From positions 15,239-20,331 of the forward strand of contig DINJ01000020.1 in assembly GCA_002423665.1 (NCBI GenBank): a DNA stretch of 5,093 nt, in the 5' to 3' direction. The stretch comes from Bacteroidetes bacterium UBA5543 (GTDB taxonomy: Bacteria > Bacteroidota > Bacteroidia > Chitinophagales > Chitinophagaceae). Position numbers and translations under genes: made by a program. The notes below the pieces were generated by a model. The model ran no database searches. It was not told the origin of the DNA and saw only the letters and a list, made by a program, of their open reading frames with translations. The stretch's first letter is position 1; every line of letters starts with the position of its first letter. This document shows, piece by piece, positions 1 to 5,093 of the stretch.

Positions 1-209
1 TTATTAATAAACTGCAACTCTGCACCAGCGCCGTTTCCCTCGGCACCTGCGATACATTGATATCGCATCCGGCATCTACCACGCATGTGGGTGTGAAACC
101 TGAAGACCGCGCGAAATTCGGCATTACCGACGGCCTTATCAGGCTGAGCGTAGGTATTGAAGATTGCGACGACATCATAGCAGATATAGAACAGGCATTA
201 AATCATTGA
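1..209 (+). CDS. Cys/Met metabolism PLP-dependent enzyme (methionine gamma-lyase / cystathionine gamma-synthase type), C-terminal fragment
   Basis: This is the last 68 codons of a gene that begins before the window (reading frame from base 3, stop TGA at 207-209). The family is fold-type I PLP enzymes of transsulfuration and methionine breakdown, cytoplasmic tetramers acting on methionine, homocysteine, cystathionine or O-acyl-homoserine. The fragment shows the family's C-terminal signature: SLG at fragment residues 12-14, LISHPAS at 19-25, TH at 27-28, then [15 protein letters not shown] at 40-54. The Arg at 47 matches the residue that binds the substrate carboxylate in this family. The HPAS..TH and [11 protein letters not shown] wording looks more like methionine gamma-lyase than MetB, but the catalytic Lys and the cofactor-binding part lie outside the window, so substrate specificity is open. 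A possible terminator follows, which suggests that this gene ends its own transcription unit. Confidence 0.88.
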   Translation, partial: INKLQLCTSAVSLGTCDTLISHPASTTHVGVKPEDRAKFGITDGLIRLSVGIEDCDDIIADIEQALNH

Positions 210-233
210 AAAGAAGAGATGGAACGGCGCAGG

Positions 234-258
234 AACATTGTCCAGCTGAATGTTTTTT
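234..258 (+). terminator. weak intrinsic terminator candidate after the PLP-enzyme gene
   Basis: The arms AACATT (234-239) and AATGTT (249-254) pair over 6 bp around a 9-base loop, and the 3' arm runs into a T-tract ending at 258. The stem is short and AT-rich, so termination may be partial. The position, 25 bases past the upstream stop and 32 bases before the thiolase start, fits a boundary between two transcription units. No TAnnTTTG promoter box is visible between this hairpin and the thiolase start, so some read-through into the thiolase is possible. Confidence 0.4.
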
Positions 259-289
259 CATCTCAGAAAAATAAAAACAGGAATAAGGT

Positions 290-1486
290 ATGAAACAAGT
301 ATATGTTGTAGACGCTACCCGCACGGCTATAGGCAAATTCGGAGGTACATTAAGCACTGTGCGCCCTGACGACCTGCTGGCGCATGTAATAAAAACATTG
401 GTAGAGCGCAACCCGTCTATCGACGTAAATGAAATAGAAGACGTAATAGCCGGTGCAGCCAACCAGGCCGGTGAAGACAACCGTAATGTGGCGCGTATGG
501 CAGCATTGCTGGCAGGCCTACCTGTAACAGTTGGCGGTAATACAGTAAACCGCCTGTGCGCATCGGGCCTGCAAGCTATTATGGATGCATCACGCGCTAT
601 CATGTGCGGAGACGGTGATATATATATAGCCGGTGGCGTAGAAAGTATGACACGCGCACCATTTGTAATGGCGAAATCAGACAAAGCATTCAGCCGTACG
701 CACGAAATACACGATACAACTATAGGCTGGCGCTTCATCAACAAAAAACTGAGTGCGCTATACCACCCATATAGCATGGGCGAAACCGCCGAGAACGTTG
801 CCGAACGCTATAACGTGAGCCGCGAAGCACAGGACAGGTTTGCTGTGCAAAGCCAGGAGAGGTATTTCGCCGCAAAAGCCGCTAACAGGTTTGCAGATGA
901 GATAACACCATATACAGTTGACCTGGGTAAAGGCAAAACAATAGTCTTTGATACGGACGAGCATCCCCGCGAAACTTCAATGGAAGCACTTGCTTCATTG
1001 AAGCCGGCTTTCAAAAAAGATGGTACGGTTACGGCTGGCAATTCCAGCGGTGTAAACGATGGCGCTGCTGCCATGATACTGGCATCGGAAGACGCTGTAA
1101 AAAAATACAACCTGAAACCGATAGCACGCATTGCAGGCATGGGTATTGCAGGTGTAGATCCCGCTGTGATGGGCATAGGGCCTATACCTGCATCGCAAAA
1201 AGCGATGAAGCGTGCAGGCATTACCGCCGCCGACCTGGACCTGGTAGAACTGAACGAGGCATTTGCCGCACAAGGCATACCCTGCATGCAGGAGCTTGGG
1301 CTGGACGAAAACAAAGTAAATGTGAACGGTGGCGCCATTGCTTTGGGTCATCCATTGGGCTGTAGTGGTACACGTATATCTACCACGCTGCTGTACGAAA
1401 TGAAAAAGCGCGGAGGCAAATACGGCCTGGCTACGATGTGTATTGGCGTAGGCCAGGGCGCCGCTATCGTTTACGAAATGGTTTAA
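290..1486 (+). CDS. pcaF: thiolase, 3-oxoadipyl-CoA thiolase (PcaF/PaaJ)-like acetyl-CoA C-acyltransferase
   Basis: A full-length 398-residue type I (degradative) thiolase; this subfamily is usually about 400 residues. It cleaves a 3-oxoacyl-CoA with free CoA to give acetyl-CoA and a shortened acyl-CoA, in the cytoplasm. All catalytic elements are present: nucleophile Cys90 in NRLCASG, NEAFA at 322-326, His354 in ALGHPLG, and acid/base Cys384 in CIGVGQG. The stretches VRPDDLLAHVIKTLVERNP (24-42), NQAGEDNRNVARMA (58-71) and DTTIGWRF (142-149) resemble 3-oxoadipyl-CoA thiolases, which release acetyl-CoA and succinyl-CoA at the end of the beta-ketoadipate and phenylacetate routes. No other pca or paa gene is in view, so a general acetoacetyl-CoA or 3-ketoacyl-CoA thiolase role remains possible. 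The ATG start fits the family N-terminus (VVDATRT). AAGG at 285-288 is too close to the start to be a useful ribosome binding site. The stop is followed after 3 bases by the next gene. Confidence 0.93.
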   Translation: MKQVYVVDATRTAIGKFGGTLSTVRPDDLLAHVIKTLVERNPSIDVNEIEDVIAGAANQAGEDNRNVARMAALLAGLPVTVGGNTVNRLCASGLQAIMDASRAIMCGDGDIYIAGGVESMTRAPFVMAKSDKAFSRTHEIHDTTIGWRFINKKLSALYHPYSMGETAENVAERYNVSREAQDRFAVQSQERYFAAKAANRFADEITPYTVDLGKGKTIVFDTDEHPRETSMEALASLKPAFKKDGTVTAGNSSGVNDGAAAMILASEDAVKKYNLKPIARIAGMGIAGVDPAVMGIGPIPASQKAMKRAGITAADLDLVELNEAFAAQGIPCMQELGLDENKVNVNGGAIALGHPLGCSGTRISTTLLYEMKKRGGKYGLATMCIGVGQGAAIVYEMV

Positions 1487-1489
1487 CAT

Positions 1490-2161
1490 TTGAAGTATTG
1501 TCTTTCTATATTATTTCCGCTAATAACAATAATCTCCTTTGCACAAGGTGACTGTAAATGCAATATTTCAGATAATGAGACTCCATTGAAAATCTTTACT
1601 CTCTCTGACACACTTCGCATGGCAGTATGTGGAGGTTATTTGGATAAAAAATATACTTCCATTATAAAAAGGGAAATTTACTCTGGTATTACAATGACAA
1701 ATTGCAACACCACATTTTGGGGTTCGCACGATAATCGATGTACCATTGAGCAGGTTGGAGATACCGTTTATTTATCCAGGTATTACTTACTTCCATATGG
1801 CAAGGGGCATTCTTTAAAATGGAGACCATTTTCATTAAACAAGTTCTTCATATGGAATGACTACATTAATACCAAACATTATTTGTTGATTGACGAATAC
1901 CAATACACAGAACAAGAAATTGGCACTGTTTTCGAACTTCTCAATGCAACGACGAATAAAACCTATCAACAAAATTCTTCTAAATACCTTGAGATATGTT
2001 ATCAGCTACTATGGTGTTACATCTCAGGTAGCGAACAAGCATTTACGTTTTTATTGGAGGCTGAAGAAAAATTTGGAAAGTTTTATGGGAGTGTTGCGAG
2101 TGAATACAAAGACATAATAAATGTTGCATCCCGCATTGAAGACTACAAAAAATTCAGATAA
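1490..2161 (+). CDS. AT-rich secreted hypothetical protein, TTG start
   Basis: I do not recognise the family. The 223-residue product begins with a clear signal peptide: Lys2, a hydrophobic stretch over about 5-17, and SFAQG at 16-20, with likely cleavage after Ala18. There is no lipobox, since Cys22 is preceded by QGD, so a periplasmic or exported soluble protein is likely. The predicted mature part has seven cysteines (22, 24, 47, 72, 84, 170, 176), which could form disulfides, and no further membrane segment. The start must be TTG at 1490: the in-frame thiolase stop lies only 3 bases upstream, and the first internal ATG (Met44) would remove the signal peptide. Base composition differs from the neighbours: a hand count gives about 33% G+C over 1501-1620, against about 62% over 1201-1260 in the thiolase. 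The gene sits between the thiolase and the DUF2490 gene in the same direction and is probably co-transcribed with them. Recent acquisition is an inference from composition. Confidence 0.75.
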   Translation: MKYCLSILFPLITIISFAQGDCKCNISDNETPLKIFTLSDTLRMAVCGGYLDKKYTSIIKREIYSGITMTNCNTTFWGSHDNRCTIEQVGDTVYLSRYYLLPYGKGHSLKWRPFSLNKFFIWNDYINTKHYLLIDEYQYTEQEIGTVFELLNATTNKTYQQNSSKYLEICYQLLWCYISGSEQAFTFLLEAEEKFGKFYGSVASEYKDIINVASRIEDYKKFR

Positions 2162-2172
2162 TCGAGAACTTA

Positions 2173-2940
2173 ATGAAGAGATTGATACTTATTTTATTAG
2201 CAAGCATTCCAGTTAATCCATCAAACGCACAAACAGTTACAGAGGGTAACATCAACACATGGTTCCTGGTACTCAACAGGTTCTACCTCTCCGACAAGTT
2301 TACCATCACTAATGAGATACATGAGCGTACCGGAAATATCCTGAGTGAGCAAGGTACATTGATTCTGCGTCCGTCAATAGACTATGCGCTGAATGAAAAC
2401 GTAGAGCTGTCTGTTGGATATTCATTCGTTCGTTCGTGGCCATATACGCCGTATACACAGCCCATTCCACGCAACGAGCATAATATTTGGGAACAGGCGT
2501 TCTTACGGTCAAAAGTGGGCAAGGTAAATATCCAGCACCGCTTCCGTTTCGAGCACCGTTTTGTTGACGATATAAAAAGCGTCAATTCCATAACAGGGCC
2601 GGAATACTATACTGAGGGTGCAAGCTTCGCCAACCGCTTCCGATACCGCCTTATTATCGGTTTCGACCTGTTGAAAGTAAACAATGGGAAACACGCGATT
2701 TTCGTCAACGCTTTTGACGAACTTTGGATCAACCAGGAAGACAACCTGATGTTTACCTCTTATGCGCGCAACTGGGTATATACAGGACTGGGATACAGGT
2801 TCAACAGCGAATGTAATATACAACTGGGACACATGAGGCAGAACGACAATACAGGCAACAATACTTTCGTATCATCATCTATCATCCAGTTATCATTTTT
2901 TCAGAACTTTAAGTTGTATGGAAAGAAAGGAGAACAGTGA
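2173..2940 (+). CDS. DUF2490 family outer-membrane protein
   Basis: A 255-residue protein with an N-terminal signal peptide (Lys2-Arg3, hydrophobic 4-12, SNA at 17-19, likely cleavage before Gln20). The rest is a run of alternating aromatic and polar segments, as in beta-barrels. Recognisable DUF2490 elements, from memory of Bacteroidota members, are NINTWFLVLNRFYLSDKF (26-43), NEIHERTGN (47-55), LRPSIDY (65-71), NIWEQ (104-108), HRFRFEHRF (122-130), FANRFRYRL (152-160), DELWIN (182-187), ARNWVYTGLGYRF (198-210) and NIQLGHM (215-221). The function of DUF2490 is unknown; an outer-membrane location is inferred. The ATG is 11 bases past the previous stop with no Shine-Dalgarno, and its position is supported by the complete signal peptide. 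The 3' end overlaps the next gene by 23 bp, which suggests co-translation or at least a shared transcript. Confidence 0.88.
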   Translation: MKRLILILLASIPVNPSNAQTVTEGNINTWFLVLNRFYLSDKFTITNEIHERTGNILSEQGTLILRPSIDYALNENVELSVGYSFVRSWPYTPYTQPIPRNEHNIWEQAFLRSKVGKVNIQHRFRFEHRFVDDIKSVNSITGPEYYTEGASFANRFRYRLIIGFDLLKVNNGKHAIFVNAFDELWINQEDNLMFTSYARNWVYTGLGYRFNSECNIQLGHMRQNDNTGNNTFVSSSIIQLSFFQNFKLYGKKGEQ

Positions 2941-3289
2941 GAAAGAACTCATTAACCTGTGGGCCACTGCCATCAATGCCGCCGATATAGAAGCTGTGGT
3001 GAAACTATACAGCCCGGGTGCCATCCTCATTCCATCTATGTCCAACGAACTGAAGAAGAACGCAAAACAGATAAAAGAATACCTGGCCTACCTGCTGGCA
3101 AAAGACCGGTTCAAAGTTGAAATACTTGAGCACGTTTCTCAAAAGCTGGAAGATATTACGGTGGCATCAGGCATCTATATCTTCTCCTGGAACATCAAAA
3201 ATAAACTGCATAAAGTTTCGGCAAGGTTTACCCTGGTGATACAAAACGGCCTCATTATGCAACACCATTCCAGCGTAGCGCCGGAATAG
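2918..3289 (+). CDS. NTF2-like / CaMKII-association-domain (DUF4440-SnoaL type) small protein
   Basis: A 123-residue protein without a signal peptide, presumably cytoplasmic. The layout fits the NTF2-like fold: an N-terminal helix pair (ELINLWATAINAADIEAVVKLYSPGA split across 10-35), a central helix (about 47-62) and a C-terminal beta-sheet. The ending ARFTLVIQNG (102-111) followed by HHSSVAPE (116-123) matches what I know of the CaMKII association-domain and YybH-like groups, which usually end in HHHSS.MPE. Members are small oligomeric alpha+beta cones that act as ligand pockets or oligomerisation modules; substrate and activity cannot be read from the sequence. The ATG lies inside the DUF2490 gene, 23 bp before its end, and is required because the next in-frame ATG (Met41) would lose the first helices. 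An AAAGGAG at 2926-2932 is downstream of this start and serves no start in this frame. Confidence 0.82.
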   Translation: MERKENSEKELINLWATAINAADIEAVVKLYSPGAILIPSMSNELKKNAKQIKEYLAYLLAKDRFKVEILEHVSQKLEDITVASGIYIFSWNIKNKLHKVSARFTLVIQNGLIMQHHSSVAPE

Positions 3290-3308
3290 TGCTTTCTAGC
3301 TTTATTGC

Positions 3309-3316
3309 TACCTTTG
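3309..3316 (+). promoter_or_regulatory. Bacteroidota-type -7 promoter element (TACCTTTG)
   Basis: TACCTTTG matches the known Bacteroidota -7 consensus TAnnTTTG exactly. It lies in the 58-bp gap between the NTF2-like gene and ACMSD, placing a transcription start at about 3322 and giving a short leader of about 26 bases before the GTG. A good -33 TTTG is not seen at the usual distance; the nearest T-rich block is at 3292-3295. This would let ACMSD be transcribed independently of the upstream gene group. An eight-base box with two free positions can occur by chance, so confidence is moderate. Confidence 0.5.
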
Positions 3317-3347
3317 ATTGATTACGTACAATTGAATATTATATACC

Positions 3348-4367
3348 GTGGCTTATAAAAAGATAGACATACATACGCACATCATGCCGGAGCATATACC
3401 GGATTGGTTTTCCAAATTCGGCTACGGCGATTTCATTCACCTGGAACATCACAAACCCTGCTGCGCACGCATGATAAAGGGTGACAAGTTCTTCCGCGAA
3501 GTAGAAGAGAACTGCTGGAGTGCTGATGTACGCACCAAAGAAATGGATATGACGGAAGTGGGCGTGCAGGTATTGTCAACTATCCCCGTATTATTCAATT
3601 ACTGGGCAAAACCGGAACATGGACTGGAAACATCCCGCTTCTTCAACGACCATATTGCTCAATGTGTCGACCATCACCCCACCCGTTTTATCGGGCTGGG
3701 TACTGTGCCATTGCAGGATGTAGACACAGCCATCAAAGAGATGGAACGTTGTGTAAAGGAACTGAAAATGCCGGGACTGGAAATAGGTTCTAATATCAAT
3801 AAGAAGAACCTGGGTGATGCGGAGTTTGAGCCTTTCTGGCAGGCGGCGGAAGAACTGGGTTGCGCGATATTCGTTCACCCCTGGGAGATGATGGGCGAAG
3901 AAGACATCACCAAATACTGGCTGCCCTGGCTGGTAGGCATGCCCGCTGAAACGGCAAGGGCTATCAGCTCTATGATATTTGCCGGCGTGCTGGAACGCCA
4001 CCCTAAGCTGCGTGTGGCATTCGCTCATGGCGGTGGCAGTTTTCCCTTTACAGTCCGCAGGATAGAACATGGCTTCAATGTACGCCCCGACCTCTGCGCG
4101 ATAGACAATAATGTAAACCCGCGCGAATACCTGGGCAAGTTCTGGATAGATGCATTGACGCATGACGATAAGGCGCTGCAATATGTAGTGGACGTGATGG
4201 GAGAAGACAAAGTATGTATGGGCAGTGATTATCCTTTCCCGCTGGGCGAACATCACCCGGGCAAGCTGATTGAAAGTATGAGCGCATTCTCTCAACAACT
4301 AAAAGACAAACTACTTTTCGACAACGCCCTGCAATGGCTGGGTATTGACGGCAAACAATTTCAATAG
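3348..4367 (+). CDS. ACMSD: 2-amino-3-carboxymuconate-6-semialdehyde decarboxylase (ACMSD), amidohydrolase superfamily
   Basis: A 339-residue zinc-dependent, non-oxidative decarboxylase. It converts 2-amino-3-carboxymuconate 6-semialdehyde to 2-aminomuconate 6-semialdehyde in the kynurenine branch of tryptophan catabolism (or nitrobenzoate/anthranilate routes), competing with spontaneous cyclisation to quinolinate. The length and motifs follow human and Pseudomonas ACMSD throughout. Metal ligands are His9 and His11 (DIHTH), His177 (FVHPW) and Asp294 (GSDYPFPLGE), with catalytic His227 in FAHGGG. Substrate-site counterparts are Arg50 (FFR), Trp194 (KYWLPWLVGMPAET) and Arg246 (GFNVRPDLC), the last donated by the partner subunit of the dimer. 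ENCW (54-57), STIPV.FNYWAKPE (77-90) and MERCVKELK (132-140) are also family-typical. The start is GTG at 3348: an in-frame TGA lies at 3333-3335, and the first ATG (Met13) would delete both N-terminal zinc ligands. No Shine-Dalgarno is present. The gene ends just before a terminator pair. Confidence 0.95.
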   Translation: MAYKKIDIHTHIMPEHIPDWFSKFGYGDFIHLEHHKPCCARMIKGDKFFREVEENCWSADVRTKEMDMTEVGVQVLSTIPVLFNYWAKPEHGLETSRFFNDHIAQCVDHHPTRFIGLGTVPLQDVDTAIKEMERCVKELKMPGLEIGSNINKKNLGDAEFEPFWQAAEELGCAIFVHPWEMMGEEDITKYWLPWLVGMPAETARAISSMIFAGVLERHPKLRVAFAHGGGSFPFTVRRIEHGFNVRPDLCAIDNNVNPREYLGKFWIDALTHDDKALQYVVDVMGEDKVCMGSDYPFPLGEHHPGKLIESMSAFSQQLKDKLLFDNALQWLGIDGKQFQ

Positions 4368-4369
4368 AG

Positions 4370-4413
4370 AAAAACCCCTTGCTTTCAATGCTGAACAGCA
4401 TTAAGCTAAGGGG
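4370..4413 (-). terminator. intrinsic terminator for the minus-strand barrel gene
   Basis: A long hairpin spans 4375-4413: CCCCTT (4375-4380) pairs with AAGGGG (4408-4413), GCTT (4381-4384) with AAGC (4403-4406), and AATGCT (4387-4392) with AGCATT (4397-4402) around loop GAAC, with a 2-base and a 1-base bulge. Only the minus strand carries a T-tract directly after the stem: the five A at 4370-4374 read as UUUUU. It therefore suits transcripts coming from the gene that ends at 4485. On the plus strand the stem is followed by CCTCTTAC, not a U-tract, so it could act there as a 3'-end stabilising structure. Confidence 0.75.
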
Positions 4414-4424
4414 CCTCTTACAGC

Positions 4425-4450
4425 ACCTGTATGCGAACACAGGTTTTTTC
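4425..4450 (+). terminator. intrinsic terminator for ACMSD
   Basis: ACCTGT (4425-4430) pairs with ACAGGT (4439-4444) around an 8-base loop, and the stem runs directly into six T (4444-4449). It lies 57 bases after the ACMSD stop, past the longer hairpin at 4375-4413. The U-tract is on the plus strand only, so its direction is opposite to that of the neighbouring hairpin. Confidence 0.7.
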
Positions 4451-4484
4451 TCATCTGGTTAGGATATGCGAAATTCTTAATTGC

Positions 4485-5093
4485 TTAACCATTGCCTGCA
4501 CGGCTCTTTTCATCTTCGGCACCACCTGTACGCCTGCGCATAGGACCCGACTTGTTGTTGCCAAACCTGTAACTGAATGACAATGTAACCTGCCTTGTCT
4601 CCCGCTTTACATCAAAGTCTTCGCGGTAGGAGTCATATATAGATGTTGCGCTTGGTGGCGCCGTCCAGAATATGTCCTGTACATTTAATCGCAAAGTGCC
4701 TTTGTCTTTCAGTATATTTTTCTGCACACCGGCGTTGAGCGCCCACATAGGCTCCAGTTCCATAAATCCATATATCTGCCGCGACTGGTACCATCCCCCC
4801 AGCTCCGCCCTGAAACCTTTAGGCAAGGTGAAGTTGTTGGTGATATTGATATTAAATGCGGGAGCACCATCGCTCAGGTTGGTATTGGCTATAAAACCCC
4901 TGTAATGCGCGTAGTACAGCACTGCATTAGCTACACCACTCCACCATTTGGTTACTTGTATCGGGTAGGCGCCGCTTAATGAATAATTATCAACGCTCGC
5001 GAGATTCTTGTTTGTCTGTACAGTAACAGAATCTTCGGTATCGCTGGGCTGGATAACCTCGGTAATATTATCGCTGGTAACGCTATAGCTAAT
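4485..5093 (-). CDS. outer-membrane beta-barrel protein, TonB-receptor-like OMP_b-brl_3 type, C-terminal part
   Basis: The last 202 codons of a gene that starts beyond the right edge; the frame stays open from 5093 down to the TAA at 4485-4487. The fragment alternates aromatic, polar and glycine residues as in transmembrane beta-strands. Family-typical pieces are YPIQVTKWWSG, TNNFTLPKGFRAELGGWYQS, NAGVQKNILKDKGTLRL, NVQDIFWT, and the terminal strand VTLSFSYRFG. These match the end of the Bacteroidota OMP_b-brl_3 proteins, which usually have an N-terminal CarboxypepD_reg-like domain and a plug and are annotated as TonB-dependent receptors or outer membrane beta-barrel family proteins; those parts are not visible here. 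After the last strand comes a 24-residue charged tail (RRRTGG, EDEKSR). An internal GTG at 4922 could be mistaken for a start, but barrel-like coding continues upstream of it. The substrate is unknown. The gene converges with ACMSD. Confidence 0.88.
   Translation of the reverse strand: MSYSVTSDNITEVIQPSDTEDSVTVQTNKNLASVDNYSLSGAYPIQVTKWWSGVANAVLYYAHYRGFIANTNLSDGAPAFNINITNNFTLPKGFRAELGGWYQSRQIYGFMELEPMWALNAGVQKNILKDKGTLRLNVQDIFWTAPPSATSIYDSYREDFDVKRETRQVTLSFSYRFGNNKSGPMRRRTGGAEDEKSRAGNG

Noticed and set aside
808..1489. Long antisense open frames opposite the thiolase
   Set aside because: They lie opposite a well-recognised thiolase, show no family motifs, and are explained by its codon bias.
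1490..1560. Possible lipoprotein signal at Cys22 of the secreted protein
   Set aside because: The residues before the cysteine (QGD) do not fit a lipobox; an ordinary signal peptide ending SFA fits better.
1890..2117. 75-codon plus-strand frame inside the AT-rich secreted gene
   Set aside because: It overlaps the longer frame that has a signal peptide, and shows no motif of its own.
2422..2438. Short TTCG/ATTCG tandem repeat
   Set aside because: About three units inside a coding region of the DUF2490 gene; too short to call a meaningful repeat.
2926..2990. AAAGGAG followed four bases later by GTG at 2937, resembling a good ribosome site and start
   Set aside because: The GTG frame stops at TAG after 17 codons, and Shine-Dalgarno sites are little used in this phylum; the NTF2-like start at 2918 explains the coding.
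3591..4298. 235-codon open frame opposite ACMSD
   Set aside because: It is rich in Cys, His, Tyr and Gln without domain structure and is fully covered by the confident ACMSD gene.
4672..4905. 77-codon plus-strand frame opposite the barrel gene
   Set aside because: It is the complement of recognisable beta-barrel coding sequence.

Overview
The window looks like a chromosomal segment of a Bacteroidota bacterium, probably Chitinophagales or a relative (an inference). Three things point there: a DUF2490 outer-membrane protein and an OMP_b-brl_3-type beta-barrel with the RRRTGG..ED tail typical of that phylum, the near absence of Shine-Dalgarno sequences, and a Bacteroidota-style -7 promoter box (TACCTTTG) ahead of the ACMSD gene.

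Layout. (1) 1-209, plus strand: the 3' end of a Cys/Met-metabolism PLP enzyme, closest in look to methionine gamma-lyase, followed by a weak stem-loop with a T-tract. (2) 290-3289, plus strand: four closely packed genes, with gaps of 3 and 11 bp and then a 23-bp overlap. They encode a PcaF/PaaJ-type thiolase, an AT-rich secreted protein of unknown family starting at TTG, a DUF2490 outer-membrane protein, and a small NTF2-like protein. (3) 3348-4367, plus strand: 2-amino-3-carboxymuconate-6-semialdehyde decarboxylase (ACMSD), with a GTG start and a likely promoter of its own. (4) 4370-4450: two different stem-loops that appear to terminate transcription arriving from opposite directions. (5) 4485-5093, minus strand: the C-terminal part of an outer-membrane beta-barrel protein of the TonB-receptor-like OMP_b-brl_3 group, running off the window.

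Functionally, the segment mixes amino-acid and aromatic catabolism (sulfur amino acid lyase, thiolase, ACMSD) with envelope proteins. ACMSD diverts the kynurenine pathway of tryptophan from quinolinate toward complete oxidation, and a thiolase could act at the acetyl-CoA-yielding end of such routes. The other kynurenine enzymes are not in the window, so any pathway link is inference. I found no RNA gene, mobile element, CRISPR array or defence system, and no convincing novel system. The most unusual item is the AT-rich orphan secreted gene at 1490-2161.
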